Positions 1 to 11,159 of a stretch of 64,000 bases of DNA are shown here, piece after piece. Under the pieces are notes generated by a model, which made no database searches, was not told the origin of the DNA, and saw nothing but the letters and a program-made list of their open reading frames with translations. This DNA comes from Silurus meridionalis (taxonomy: Eukaryota; Chordata; Actinopteri; Siluriformes; Siluridae), in contig NC_060902.1 of the NCBI RefSeq assembly GCF_014805685.1, positions 2,715,145 to 2,779,144 of the forward strand, given 5' to 3'. The position numbers were made by a program, and so were the translations under genes. The first letter of the stretch is position 1, and each line of letters starts with the position of its first letter.

Positions 1-255
1 CATCACATTTTTATTTTTTTGCAGATTGGAGATTCAATTATAGAGATAAACTATAATTATGGATAAATTATGGAGATAAACAGTGAATTGAATTATTACT
101 CTTAATGATTTTTGTCAAGAATTTATGTCAAGGAAGGCCATGCTTTATTAATTATTTGTTCTTTCATTAATTGTGACAGGATCTCAGTTTCATTTTTTGT
201 CATCTCGGCGTAATTGCTGTTGCATGCATGCTGGAATATTCAGAACAATATCGTA
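1..255. other. AT-rich non-coding DNA
   Basis: No coding, RNA or repeat signal is visible. The base composition is typical of a fish intron or intergenic spacer. Confidence 0.5.
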
Positions 256-373
256 GGAGTTCTGGATCCTTCAGGAGTGAAAGTCTGGATCTATCAGGTG
301 TGAAAGTCTGGATGCATCATTTGTGGAAGTCTGGATTTTTTAGGTGTGGAAGTCTGGATGCATCATTTGTGGA
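256..373. repeat. Short tandem repeat, ~23-bp monomer in ~46-bp dimers
   Basis: The motif GAAGTCTGGATGCATCAT recurs with spacing near 23 bp. Two longer blocks, starting near 299 and 345, each open with GTGTG(A/G)AAGTCTGGATGCATC. The short ORF across it is a by-product of the repeat. Confidence 0.7.
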
Positions 374-1721
374 ATTCGCCAGCAGGCTAGTCCAATTCAA
401 TGGTAAAATTAAAGTAAAAAAAGAAAACAGAATAATTATATATATACATATAAAATGCACAGCCTCTTTCTGACATCCTCTGAAAAACCTTCCTGCTCAG
501 TTACACACTGATTTGGAGTGGGCGGGGCCTAAAATGACAATAAAAGGCTGTCTTCCAATTAGCATTGTTCCGATTGACCTGCCATATATATTTAAATTTG
601 CTTCACCAAATGAACAAATAGCTAACAAACAATTTAACTAAATAAATATCAATTAAATAATAAAATAATGCTTAAAACACATTTGTTGAAAAGAAAATCG
701 AAAAACACAATAAAATGCAAAAGTTATAGTTGTATTGCCTAATTTGCATATTTAAATGATGCGTACTGTTAATTGTTTGTACTGTTGTACAAAAAAGTTA
801 TGTGTTTATGTAAATTTTCAAGCTCACGATTTATTTGGGTTTAGAGGGAAAAATTAACCGAACATTTTTCGAATTATTTTGTCCAATTTAAACAATTAAA
901 TCCAAGTGCACTCTGTAAATATGATTTTTCTCCAATCCTCTATAGCCCTTGTTTTACTTCCTGTGTACCTCCAGCAAAGTGTTATTTTTTTTAAGTGAGT
1001 CTGAAAGCTGCACTTCAATAAACATTATGACAGGGAAGATGAATGAAAGCCGAGCGTGCTCCAGAAAAAAAGGCAGTACCGCACGTGAGTGACAAAATGA
1101 ATAGAGCGACGAGATGATGAAATATTAAGCCTTAACTTCACTCGAGGCTTCACAAAAGAGAAGCCACTTCTGTTCTCTGGCTCGCTTTGTTCCCTCTTTA
1201 TGAGCATAAAGGATCACTAATGCCTCTTTATTTTAGTTCACCCAGAGCCTAGAAAGCATGACTAGACCTCTGAACAAAATCCTCCCTCTCCCTCTCCCTC
1301 TCTCTCTTTTTGTGCTTCATATGACTAATCCTCAGCCCCGCGGCACTTATTTGTTAATATTGCGGATGGCCGTTAGTCGGCAGTGAGTGCCAGTGATTCA
1401 TCGATCCTCTGCAGCGATATTTGACATTTCAGGTATTAAGTGCACCGTATTCTCCTCGCCTTCAACAAACCCCCTTTTTGAAAGTTTATTTAAGTGATTT
1501 CTCTTTATTGGAGGTTATGAGCAACGAGATTATAACTGCACCCACTCTCGAGCAAGCTGCTCACAGAATGCTGATCATTTATACACTCTGTGTGCAGTCT
1601 GTATTTTTTTCATTCATATAATGCACACCGTATGAAAGCTTTTCGAGGTCGATTCTATGTAGGTACCACCCTGTATTCTAGAAATCTAAGAAACATGTAT
1701 TATTCATTGAACACCTACAGA
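374..1721. other. Unannotated AT-rich stretch
   Basis: No recognisable gene or transposon is seen. A short CCCTCT-type pyrimidine run lies near 1283-1310. The small ORFs here lack recognisable domains. Inferred to be intronic because the only exon found (12.6 kb) lies on the minus strand to the right. Confidence 0.45.
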
Positions 1722-3080
1722 ACCCTGTATCATCCACCAAATCCTGACAGAACCCTGTATCATTCACCAAATCCTGACAGAACCCTGTATCATTCACCAA
1801 ACACTGACAGGACCCTGTATCATCCACCAAACACTGACAGAACCCTGTATCATCCACCAAACACTGACAGAACCCTGTATCATCCATCAAACCTGAGAGA
1901 ACACTGTATCATTCACCAAACCCTGACAGAACCCTGTATCATCCACCAAACCCTGAGAGAACACTGTAACATTTACCAAACCCTGACAGAACCCTGTATC
2001 ATCCACCAAACCCTGAGAGAATCCTGTATCATCCACCAAACCCAGACAGAACCCTGTATCATCCACCAAAACCTGACAGAACACTGTATCATCCACCAAA
2101 ATTCTACAGAACTCTACATTATTCGCCAAACCCAGACAGAGCTCTGTATCATCCACCAAACCCTGACTGAACCCTGTATCATCCACCAAAACCTGACAGA
2201 ACACTGTATCATCCACCAAAATTCTACAGAACTCTACATTATTCGCCAAACCCAGACAGAGCTCTGTCTCATCCACCAAACCCTGACTGAACCCTGTATC
2301 ATCCACCAAACCCAGACAGAACCCTGTATTATCCACCAAACCCAGACAGAACCCTGTATCATCCACCAAACCATGAGAGAACCTTGTATCATCCACCAAA
2401 CCATGAGAGATTCCAGTATCATCCACCAAACCCTGACAGAACCCTGTATCATTCACCAAACCCTGACAAAACCCAGTATCATCCACCAAACCCTGAGAGA
2501 ATCCTGTATCATCCACCAAACCCAGACAGAACCCTGTATCATCCACCAAAACCTGACAGAACACTGTATCATCCACCAAAATTCTACAGAACTCTACATT
2601 ATTCGACAAACCCAGACAGAGCTCTGTATCATCCACCAAACCCTGACTGAACCCTGTATCATCCACCAAAACCTGACAGAACACTGTATCATCCACCAAA
2701 ATTCTACAGAACTCTACATTATTCGCCAAACCCAGACAGAGCTCTGTATCATCCACCAAACCCAGACAGAGCTCTGTATCATCCATCAAACCCAGACAGA
2801 ACCCTGTATCATCCACCAAACCATGAGAGAACCTTATATCATCCACCAAACCATGAGAGATTCCAGTATCATCCACCAAACCCTGACAGAACCCTGTATC
2901 ATTCACCAAACCCTGACAGAACCCAGTATCATCCACCAAAATTCTACAGAACCCTACATTATTCACCAAACCCAGACAGAGCTCTGTATTATCTACAGAA
3001 AACCTACAACACCTTGTATTATTGAAGGACCCCACAGAACCTGCATTTTTAACTTTAAACTCCTACAGAACCTCTAGAGA
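1722..3080. repeat. 30-bp minisatellite array (about 45 units)
   Basis: The unit is close to ACCCTGTATCATCCACCAAACCCTGACAGA with substitutions. Because 30 is a multiple of three and stop codons are rare in the unit, spurious ORFs of 495 aa (plus) and 382 aa (minus) run through it. A one-base shift near 1890 changes the phase. Higher-order structure is visible: a 120-bp four-unit block is tandemly doubled at about 2050-2290 and again at about 2530-2770, and the segment from 2011 is repeated from 2491. It is not a gene: both strands are equally open and the peptide is a pure repeat with no start context. Confidence 0.95.
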
Positions 3081-3345
3081 ATCCCTAGAACCCACCAAAC
3101 ACCTTTAAAACCTTTTCTTATCCACCAAACCTCTTTCATAACAGCATGTTATCAACCAAACCTTCACAGAATCCTAAATTATCCACCACACTTCTTCAGA
3201 ACACTGTTTTATCGAGCAAACTCTACAGAACCCTGCATTATCCATCAAAATCCACACACGACCCTTTATTATCCACCAAAACTCTACTGATCAGTGTATT
3301 TTCCACCAAACGCCTCCAGAAACCTTTATAATCAAATCAAACCCA
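3081..3345. repeat. Degenerate flank of the 30-bp minisatellite
   Basis: Recognisable but heavily mutated units (ATCCACCAAA plus ACAGAA-type cores) continue at irregular spacing. The decay gradient suggests homogenisation acted on the central array and not on this edge. Confidence 0.75.
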
Positions 3346-3659
3346 TTCAAAACCCCTTTATGTGCAGATATTTGTGTAATACATTATTTATCATTATTCT
3401 CTCTGCATGCTGCAGCACGGATGAGTTCTCAAGGTGTTGAAAAATTGATTGTACAGCAGCTTTGTCAGTAGTTCTGGCTGTAACAATCACAGCATTATAT
3501 TCATGCGCTCGTTCTCACAGCAGTATACCGTAATAACAACTCGTACACACAATCCACTTTAAGCCTAAGCAACATGGCAAAAAGTATGTGCACCCCTGGC
3601 CATAACACATTATTAAGGTTTATATAGGAAAGGGGAATTACATATTGTATGGATGTGGT

Positions 3660-3850
3660 GGACAAATGTCCACATCCTTTTAGACTCATGTCACCTCTGG
3701 CTTGCTTATCAGCACAAGACATTAGTTAGTAGTAAATCTATTCATTTTAAAATGCATATTTTCTGTATGTATCAACGTCTGTAACAAAGCTGCTTTGTGG
3801 AACTGTCCATTGTTCAAAGTGCTGAAATTGGATTAAAAGTTAAACAAATC
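3660..3850 (+). mobile_element. Weak copy of a LINE 3' end
   Basis: The string around 3788-3830 (AAAGCTGCTTTGTGGAAC, then TCCATTGTTCAAAGTGCT) matches the reverse complement of the 3' end of the L2-like element at 43.7 kb. It is strongly diverged and carries no coding sequence. Confidence 0.45.
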
Positions 3851-4055
3851 TTTAGTTTCTTAGTGGTTAAGTATTGCTAAGAGATTTAATCCTAATAAAG
3901 CTTATTCCATGGCACTAAGGGATTAATTATTTCAATTCTACCCTTTCAATTCAAGATCTTTTTTTAATTCACCCCTTTCTTAAGCAACAGAGGTAAAGGT
4001 AAAAAAAAAATGTATCCTTGGAAATTCAAAGTATCGTTTAAAGGGGTCGATATAA

Positions 4056-4615
4056 GGTTGGGTTTTTCACATTTTGAAAAGTCCTTCTTTCAGCATGAAT
4101 AACAGCTTTACATTCTCTCGATATGTGGACAGTTTAGTGTTCCAAACCTTCAGCTGTTATACTTTGCAGTGCTTCTTGTAAAACTTGCCAAAGATGTTCT
4201 TCACTAATTAGAGATTTCTTTCTTTGTGATCCAGTTTATCCCAGAGCAGTTCAATAGAATTTAGGTGCAGTGACTGGGCAGGTCATTTTGTAATAGATAA
4301 GACTTCAGATGACTGTTTACTCGGACGTATTCGTCACTTCGGGTCATCGTTTTGTTGTATGGCAAAGTCGGTTCCAATGAGCCGCAGTCCAGAAGAAATG
4401 CATGGCGTAAAGTGTGGAATGGTTGCCATGTTGGTTCAGGATTCCTTCCAACTGTAATAAGTCTTCAAAACAACCCCAAACTATTACGCTCCCACATCCA
4501 TGTTTAAATGTGAGGCAGTCTGATAACGTCTTCTCTGCTGTTTTAAAAAGGTTCTTCTGTTAGAGACAAACAATGTCCTATTTGGATGCCACAGTTCTTT
4601 CTTCCATATAAGGGA
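4056..4615 (-). mobile_element. Tc1-like transposase relic
   Basis: On the minus strand 4215-4290 reads PAQSLHLNSIELLWDKLD, the Tc1 DDE signature around the third catalytic acidic residue (consensus PAQSPDLNPIE). It is preceded by remnants of the GGGSVMVWGCF region. Stops and frameshifts mean it is a dead copy. A related copy lies at 26640-27142. Confidence 0.8.
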
Positions 4616-4882
4616 TGTATCCTGATTTATCTGATACTGATATGTACTCTGAGCTGATTTCTATGTCAGTTTGAAGGTTTCGTACATGTGTACTGTACAT
4701 TACGTGATGTAATTCGACACGTTTTTGTTAATGATTGCAATTAAAAAAACCCACCATATTTATCACTTCAGAAATCAGATTATCCAATAGTTCCTGTGTG
4801 AGTTGTTGCCATATAAACGATAATTTTTTTATAGCAAGTAGTTAATTATAAATCTGTGATGTAATGGAAGACAAATCCAGAC

Positions 4883-5056
4883 ATTTACAGTATTTGAAAG
4901 ATGTGCTTATCCAGAGCGAAAATTACACTTTATCTCATTCATACATCTGAGCAGCTATGGGGTTTAAGGGCCTTGCTCAGGGGCCCAGGAGTGGCAGCTT
5001 GGTTGTGGTTGGGATTTGAACAAACAACCTTCGGATCCGAAGACCACTGAGCTGTA
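4883..5056 (-). mobile_element. tRNA-derived SINE with L2-type tail
   Basis: Read on the minus strand, a tRNA-like head (CTCAGTGG box-A region and a TTCAAATCCCAACCA-like box-B end) is followed by a conserved body (GGGCCCCTGAGCAAGGCCC) and a tail resembling CGCTCTGGATAAGGGCGTC. The same family recurs at 14.7, 21.2, 26.1, 52.5 and 56.3 kb. Confidence 0.75.
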
Positions 5057-5526
5057 AGTTTTAGAGTTCAACCCTACTGCTAAAATATTATTACAATAAA
5101 AATGAATTGTCTCACGATTATTAATCATACAAGACTTGCGAATAATAAGCAGGTAACGAGCGTCCATTTCGATATACGCGTATATATTTTACTTTTCGCT
5201 TCTTCAGACATGTTTAAGCATCTGAAACAGAACTCGCAGATAAACAGCATGAAGTCTGCTACTTATTTCTACATTTCTTTCTTTCTTCCTTCCTTCCTTC
5301 CCCTGATTAGGGGCTACGGCGGAGTTTCCTTCTCGTCGTCTCTGATGTTCAAAGGCATTCTGCCGTTTAATTGCTAGTTTCCATGGCGACTGGGCTGCTT
5401 AACAAAGGCATTGCTGAGATCTGGATAACAAGAGATTCGCTCGGTCTCTCAGGTAGCCATCTGAATCATCAATATTTATACCTCCACCTCCGTTTCATTA
5501 GATCTGTAACTCAATATCAGTTTGGC
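5057..5526. other. Unannotated stretch
   Basis: Only a short CTTT/CTTCC pyrimidine run (about 5273-5300) stands out. No gene or transposon is recognised. Confidence 0.4.
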
Positions 5527-5557
<31 letters not shown>

Positions 5558-5593
5558 ACACGCTCACACATACATACACACACACACACACAA
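5527..5593. repeat. (CA)n microsatellite, interrupted
   Basis: Near-continuous CA dinucleotides with a few interruptions. Confidence 0.95.
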
Positions 5594-5747
5594 ACGCAGC
5601 TGATTCATTCCAGTTCTCACACTCTTCATTGATCTTTCTATCTCAGGTACGGCTCTGACCTTTCGCTTTTGGGGGGTTTCAGGGAGAATGTTTTTCTGCT
5701 CAGACAATTCAGGCTGAGGAAAGCACTTGCTGTCATGTCTTAATGGT

Positions 5748-5956
5748 GATAGAGTGAGGGAGAGAGAGAGATAGAGAAAGAGAGAGAGAGAGAGAGGGGG
5801 AGAGAGAGAGGGAACCTGTGAAACATCCTGTCTCATTAATATGCTGAGGTAGACAAGGGAGAGCTGAAGCTCTGCTCTTTTTCATGCACGGCACAAAGGA
5901 AAAGAAAGAAAAAAGACAGAGGGAGTGAGGGAGAGAGAAAGAGAGAGAGAGAGGGT
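5748..5956. repeat. Purine-rich (GA)n tracts
   Basis: GA dinucleotide runs at 5748-5812 and 5920-5956 flank a short non-repetitive segment. Serine/leucine-rich ORFs on the minus strand here are artefacts. Confidence 0.9.
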
Positions 5957-6085
5957 GCGTTCCTTTTTTTAAATTTGCCGATATGGAATGAGAACGAGTC
6001 TTTTGTGAGCTCATTTAAATATCACAGCAGCAGCGAGCACTTTGATCTCCCTGGTGGTAATTGGGGTCATCACAGACGAGTAATT

Positions 6086-6175
6086 TTTTCTCTCTCTCTC
6101 TTTCTCTCTTTCTCTTTCTTTGTCTCTCTGCGTGTCTCTCTCTGACTCTCTGCCTTTTTCTGTGGTTCTACCTGC

Positions 6176-6225
<50 letters not shown>

Positions 6226-6238
6226 CAATCAATCAATC
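6086..6238. repeat. (TC)n followed by (AATC)n
   Basis: A pyrimidine-rich lead-in gives way to pure TC at 6179-6222 and four AATC units at 6223-6238. Confidence 0.95.
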
Positions 6239-6400
6239 TCAAAGTACTTTATTGGTAAGACTGTTTGCATGCAGTGTTGCCAAAGCAAAAGAGAAAATTG
6301 GAGGAAAAAAACTATTAAATGAAATCAAAATAAAAATACTACTAATAAAAACAAAAATCCAAAATAGAAAAAAATTAAAAGAGCTATAATAAAAACAGTG
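6239..6400. mobile_element. Possible LINE 3'-end fragment
   Basis: The text CAAAGTACTTTATTGGTAAG followed by TTTGCATGCAGTGTTGCC resembles 3'-terminal sequence of fish non-LTR retrotransposons, which often sits next to a short tail repeat such as (AATC)n. Family assignment is from memory and weak. Confidence 0.35.
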
Positions 6401-6405
6401 ACTGT

Positions 6406-6408
<3 letters not shown>

Positions 6409-6449
<41 letters not shown>

Positions 6450-7500
6450 TGAGGTGAACAAGAAAAAGGTGAGAGGAAAAAGATGGAGGAGGTGAAAGAG
6501 AGATGGAGGGGTGGGAAAGAAAAGATGGAAGTGTTAAGAGAGAAGAGAGGAAGTGAGACAGAAGGGCTGGTGGAGGTAAGAGATGAGAGATAGAGGAGAT
6601 GAAAAGAAGAGAGAGGAAACTGGTGAAAGAGACGAGATGGAGAAGGTGAAGAAGAAGAAAGATGGAGCATGTGAGTGAGAGTGAGGAGAGATGGATGAGG
6701 AGAAATTAAAAGATATGGAGGAGGTGAAGGAGAGCAAAAGAAAATGAAAGAGAAGAGATGGAGGAGGTGGATGAGAAGAGAAATGGAGAGGTGAAAAGGA
6801 AAGATGATGAGGTAAAAGAGAAGAGAATGATGAGGTGAAAAGAAGAGATGGAGCAGATGAAAGAGAAGAGATGGAGTAGGTGAAAAGAATAGAGATGTAG
6901 AAGATGAAAGAAAAGAGATGGAGAAGATGAAAGAGAAGAGAGATGGAGAAGGTGAAAAGAAAAGAGATGTAGAAGATGAAAAGAAGAGATGGAGAAGATG
7001 AAAGAGAAGAGAGATATAGAAGATGAAGAGAGAGAGATAGAGAAGATGAAGAGAGAGAGATAGAGAAGATGAAAGAGAAGATAGATATAGAAGATGAAAG
7101 AGAGAGAGATAGAGAAGATAAGAGAAGTGAGATATAGAAGATGAAAGAGAAGAGAGATGAGAAGATGAAAGAGAAGAGAGATATATAAGGTGAAAGAGAA
7201 GAGAGATAGAAGATGAAAGAGAAGAGATAGAGAAGATAAGAGAAGAGATATAGAAGATGAAGAGAAGAGAGATGGAGAAGATGAAAGAGAAGATAGATAT
7301 AGAAGATGAAAGAGAAGAGCGATAGAGAAGATGAAAGAGAAGAGAGATAGAGAAGATAAGAGAGAGAGATATAGAAGATGAAAGAGAAGAGAGATGGAAA
7401 GGATGAAAGAGAAGAGATATAGAAGGTGAAAGAGAAGAAATGGATATGAGAGGTGAAGTAGAACAAAAGGAGATAATAAAAGAGAAGAGATGGAGGAAGT

Positions 7501-7502
<2 letters not shown>
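6409..7502. repeat. 1.1-kb purine-rich, nearly C-free repeat tract
   Basis: Pure (GA)n at 6409-6445 leads into about 1 kb with almost no cytosine on the plus strand. It is built from irregular units of roughly 22-27 bp (GAAGATGAAAGAGAAGAGA plus a variable GATA/GATG part). Three overlapping minus-strand ORFs of 289-436 aa, made of Ser, Leu, Phe and Ile, are compositional artefacts. Confidence 0.9.

Positions 7503-7503
<1 letters not shown>

Positions 7504-7554
<51 letters not shown>
7504..7554. repeat. (CA)n microsatellite, about 25 units
   Basis: An uninterrupted AC dinucleotide run immediately follows the purine tract. Confidence 0.97.
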
Positions 7555-7556
<2 letters not shown>

Positions 7557-8158
7557 CACTCAAAAGTTTGTACACCCTAGTTAAACTATATTTCTCATTA
7601 CTTCGTATATATTCATGAAATCCTACGTTCTATCAAAAATGTTCACAGAACAATAAACAATTGTATTGTTTCTCCAAAAGTTTCAGATCTTTTGAGAAGC
7701 TCTCAGGACCTCAGATTAACCAGGAACATTAAGAAATGCTTCAAAACTGCTTCAAAGCTGCCTCATATAAAATGTCTGGATGTGTGTACATGTGTGTGGG
7801 GGCCCTTTTTCCTCACAGTTTTGCTGTTCCTAACAAAGTGTTTGGTGAACACACACCATCTCAAACTCTTCACTCTTCCAGAATCTTTGAATACACCATA
7901 GATGAATGCACACGTTCTCATTTTCTCTTAATATCACTTTTGCAGCCTGGCCATCAAATCAGCTTGGGTAGTTTTGAAGCAGGTTCCTGAGAGCTGAACT
8001 GTAATTTGGATCATCTCAGGTCTCAGCTTCACCTTATCTAAAGAAACCGGAGCTTTGACACGTTTGACTTGTTGCTCGTTAGCCAAATTGGTGCCTGAAA
8101 GTTTCAAAACTCCTTCACACTTTTACACATTTCTTATAGGCCCAAAAATTACTCTCCT

Positions 8159-8160
<2 letters not shown>
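7555..8160. other. Unclassified stretch, possible DNA-transposon remnant
   Basis: The start (CACTCAAAAGTTTGTACACC) resembles Tc1-like termini of the AAAAGTTTG-ACACC type. No transposase motif was found and no matching opposite terminus is clear. Confidence 0.25.

Positions 8161-8192
<32 letters not shown>
8161..8192. repeat. (CA)n microsatellite
   Basis: Sixteen AC units. Confidence 0.95.
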
Positions 8193-8196
<4 letters not shown>

Positions 8197-8697
8197 GTAT
8201 AGCATGCTAACCTGAGCAGCAGCACGTCAAGCTTCATCGATCAGCATGAAGTTCTCATTTCTCAAGCGAGTGTACCGACCCAGGCATCTGGCGTCATCTT
8301 AATCATGTTAGTAACGAACAACGAATCTTGAAAAGATCGCTCTGGGGTCAGCAGCGTTGCTTTAAGAGGCGTGACGGCCGTGACCCGGCGTGAACGATGG
8401 CTTGCTGCGAGCCAGAAACACCTTTTGTGGACAGAGAAGACAGGAGGCTCGGCGAAAGGACAATCCAATAAGTGGGCCGCCACAACAGTCGATTCTTCTG
8501 TTTTTAATACGTCTTGGAGAGACTGAAAGTGCTGATTTTATGGGGTTGACGCTAATATTTGCGAAGGTAAAGCGTCTGCACCTCGCCAGAGTCACAACCA
8601 GACATTTACAAAGAGGAAAATACGCTCGCGCAGGACATTAAGCTTCAGATTGGGAGCTCCTGACTTTTCGATCGATCCGTAATGGTGTGACTGGTCA
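8193..8697. other. Unique CpG-retaining block, candidate conserved element
   Basis: About 400 bp of non-repetitive sequence with many CpGs (for example around 8351-8395 and 8440-8480) in an otherwise AT-rich, repeat-laden region. ORFs on both strands are short and match no family I recognise. A conserved non-coding element is one reading. An unrecognised exon cannot be excluded. Confidence 0.3.
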
Positions 8698-8699
8698 AT

Positions 8700-8916
8700 G
8701 CTGTTTTTCAAAAATGGTTGGGTTTTGACTGTTTATCACTTAAAATATTGTGAAATTAAAGTATGGAATGGGAGCCAATTTGGTTCAGAATTCCTTTCAC
8801 CATTTAACTCACATTTCACCTACATGTATAATGAGTTCGCATGTTTTCCAAATATGAACAGAAACTGCAAAGTGATGTGCAAAGTGGCATTAAATACATT
8901 AAAGAAGTTTTGCATA
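8700..8916. mobile_element. Possible Tc1-like fragment
   Basis: The segment with TATGGAATGGGAGCC and TTGGTTCAGAATTCCTTTC resembles the part of the 4-kb Tc1 relic with GTGTGGAATGGTTGCC and TTGGTTCAGGATTCCTTCC. No coding frame is preserved. Confidence 0.35.
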
Positions 8917-9382
8917 TGCATTGAACAGGCATAACATTATGACATTATAACATTATGAATGGTGAAGTGAAGAACACTGATTATATCCTCATCATGGCAC
9001 CTGTTAATGGGTAAAATGTATTCATTAGGCAGAAAGTGAAAATTTGGTCCTCAAAGTTGACGTGTTAGAAGCAGGAAAAATGGGCGAGCGTAAGGATTTG
9101 AACGAGGGTCAAATTATGACATTTAGACAAGTGGTCCCCAACCTTTTTTGCAACACGGACCAGATTAATGTCAGACAATATTTACACGGACTGGTCTTTA
9201 AGGGGGGAGCCCGGTACCAATGGACCCATGGACCGGTGCTGGTCCGCGGCCCGGGGGTTGGAGACCACTGGTCTAGACGACTGGGTCAGAGAATCAGAGA
9301 ATGGTTCAGACGAGCTCCTGTAGCTCAAGAACTGCTGAAGAAGTTCAGGCAGTTGGTCATAATGTTATGCCTGATTGGTGTA
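8917..9382 (+). mobile_element. Internally deleted Tc1-like element, family B
   Basis: Left terminus (AGGCATAACATTATGAC) and right terminus (GTCATAATGTTATGCCTGAT, 9357-9376) are inverted copies. Between them the 5' leader (CATCATGGCACCTGTTA), the start region (AGCAGGAAAAATGGGC) and parts of the HTH region (GACTGGGTCAGAGAATC, GCTCAAGAACTGCTGAAGAA) survive. Most of the transposase is deleted. The copy is interrupted by a hAT MITE at 9129-9270. Sister copies lie at 23.2 and 49.6 kb. Confidence 0.85.
9129..9270. mobile_element. 142-bp hAT-type MITE nested in the Tc1 element
   Basis: The ends are AAGTGGTCCCCAACC and the reverse complement of CAGTGGTCTCCAACC, the hAT terminal repeat (consensus CAGTGGTCCCCAACC). 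It is flanked by 8-bp target duplications ATTTAGAC (9121-9128) and GTCTAGAC (9271-9278), 6 of 8 identical. Removing it restores the Tc1 text ...TTTAGACGACTGGGTCAG.... The interior is GC-rich and non-coding. Confidence 0.9.
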
Positions 9383-9894
9383 AACAAACATAACCTGCAC
9401 ATGTCTCTCTAAAATGATTAAAGTTTGGGTATTTCATAAATAAATACATTTCTTTGACACGCTCTTTAGATTATTATACACCATTCTCTCTTCTCGGACC
9501 TTTGAGTCCTGACAAAACTGAATGTAGAATGATAAGATGCACTATACAATGAATAGGATGGTTGGAGAACATTATGAAAGGCTAGCAAGCCCTGGTGCTT
9601 GGATCGGCTTTTGTTCTGAATTGTTATTTATCTATCCATGTAAATATCTAACCACTCGCTATGATGCAACGGCAAAAAAACAAACGCTCTGTCCGTGCAC
9701 CCGATCTAAATGTTCCTCTATTGTGCTTTGTGGATCCACTTCAGATGGCAGTGGTACAGTCTGAGCCTCTCATTCAAAGAGCCGGCCCCTTTGATGTTAC
9801 GTAAGTGCTGATCGCAGGTTGCATTTCGTGGTCCTTGAATGGAGAACCGTCTGCCAGTGAATGGATTTCAGAGAGGCGGCGTCAGAAAAAGGAA
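9383..9894. other. Unannotated stretch
   Basis: No repeat family, RNA gene or convincing coding segment is seen. Confidence 0.4.
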
Positions 9895-10180
9895 AGCTCC
9901 AGTTAGGAGCTGTCTGAATTTTTAATCAGTGCACCCGTCTTTATCTTGTCCAGGAAACATGGCCGAAGATCTCCCTTTGGGATTGAGGAAGGCGGCGAAG
10001 TGTGTACTGATGATCTTGGAGGAAATCCCTCTGTCCTGGGGCAAGGTAGTGATTAAAGCTGCAGGTGATCCAAGATTTCCCCAGGGGAATAATCTGGATC
10101 GGTTTGGGAATGAGCTCGGACTTGTCAATGAGACGGGGCGCCTTGAGGCTTGCAGAATTTGCGGCCTAATTGATTAGCTA
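9895..10180. other. Unique block with open frames on both strands
   Basis: A GC-balanced, non-repetitive segment with an 82-codon plus frame and a 68-codon minus frame. Neither resembles a family I know. The plus frame starts in AGGAAACATGGCC at its second Met, but no supporting acceptor/donor pair is convincing. Candidate conserved element or unrecognised exon. Confidence 0.3.
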
Positions 10181-11159
10181 GTTAGTTAAGCCGTCAGTGC
10201 TCTTCAAGGATCCTACCACTGCTCCACAAATCGAAGGTCTAAATAAACAGTACACTCAATCCGAGGTATTTGCCCCCGAACTGCACATACGAAACAGTTT
10301 CGTTCCCTGCATACAATGTTGATTTTTTGCTTGTCAGTGTCATTTCTGGCGTGGCAAATATTTGGGAGTTTCATTTGTGGTTTTAGCATCCTGCTGCTTT
10401 CATTAGAAAATGCAGGCACATTTCATTCACGCCTGTCTGACAGGCTTGATAGCGTAACACAACAGCTGGTAATTACGGAAAACGCGAGGGGAAGAAAAAG
10501 AGAGAGACTCACAAAAAAAACGAGGTGCCGCTCTGGCAGTCTTCTTTAGTGGTACACAAATTGCAGATTGGTCATTCAGCCTTAGTGGGTTTATGGAGAT
10601 TTTCGTGACTGCGCCCATGTTCGCAAATGAACTCCGTTCTTAATGGAGAATCTCGTTCTCTTTTGAAAAATCTCAACGGCATTAGATATTAAAGATGACT
10701 CTGAGTTAAAAAAACGCTTGCTAACAAAGTAATGGGCTGCAGCATTTACATGATTGCTCGATCGCGTTTTTTTTCTCGCTACGGAAAATAGCTACGTTGC
10801 TACGACACAAATTGTCGATCCATCGAGGCTATAATGAGAATTAGAGCAGACACGCAGACAGGCGGACTAATATAAAACAGCATTTCCTGAAGTGAATCTC
10901 ATCGTTATCCGAGGAGAACGCTGCATTAGCTCCAGAGTAATTGAGTTGAGTTTGTAAATTCTACAGTATCGGACCAAATTGGACTGATGGATCTCATATC
11001 TTGGGTCACACTGAGGCATCGCGGTTTCTCTCGCCACGACTCCGTCTGCGGCGACTTTCACGCCTCCATGCTTGAATGGACCTTAATTTGCAGCTTCAGA
11101 TTAGGATGGAATATTAATACGATCGAGTTTGCTCCTTTAGCGCTTCCTCTTTCTGTTCT
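10181..11159. other. Unique, CpG-retaining non-coding stretch
   Basis: Non-repetitive. The part from about 10640 to 11110 keeps many CpGs (clusters near 10760, 10905 and 11030) and ATTA-rich motifs, a composition common in developmental enhancers. No gene is recognised. Confidence 0.3.

Noticed and set aside
1590..3077. 495-aa plus ORF and 382-aa minus ORF
   Set aside because: Both are translations of a 30-bp tandem repeat. No domain, no splice context and equal openness of both strands.
6239..7575. 436-, 341- and 289-aa minus ORFs
   Set aside because: Low-complexity Ser/Leu/Phe strings produced by the C-poor purine tract. All three frames are open at once.
9929..10177. 82-codon plus ORF beginning with a pyrimidine-rich leader
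   Set aside because: No recognisable family and an overlapping minus frame of similar length. Kept only as a unique block.
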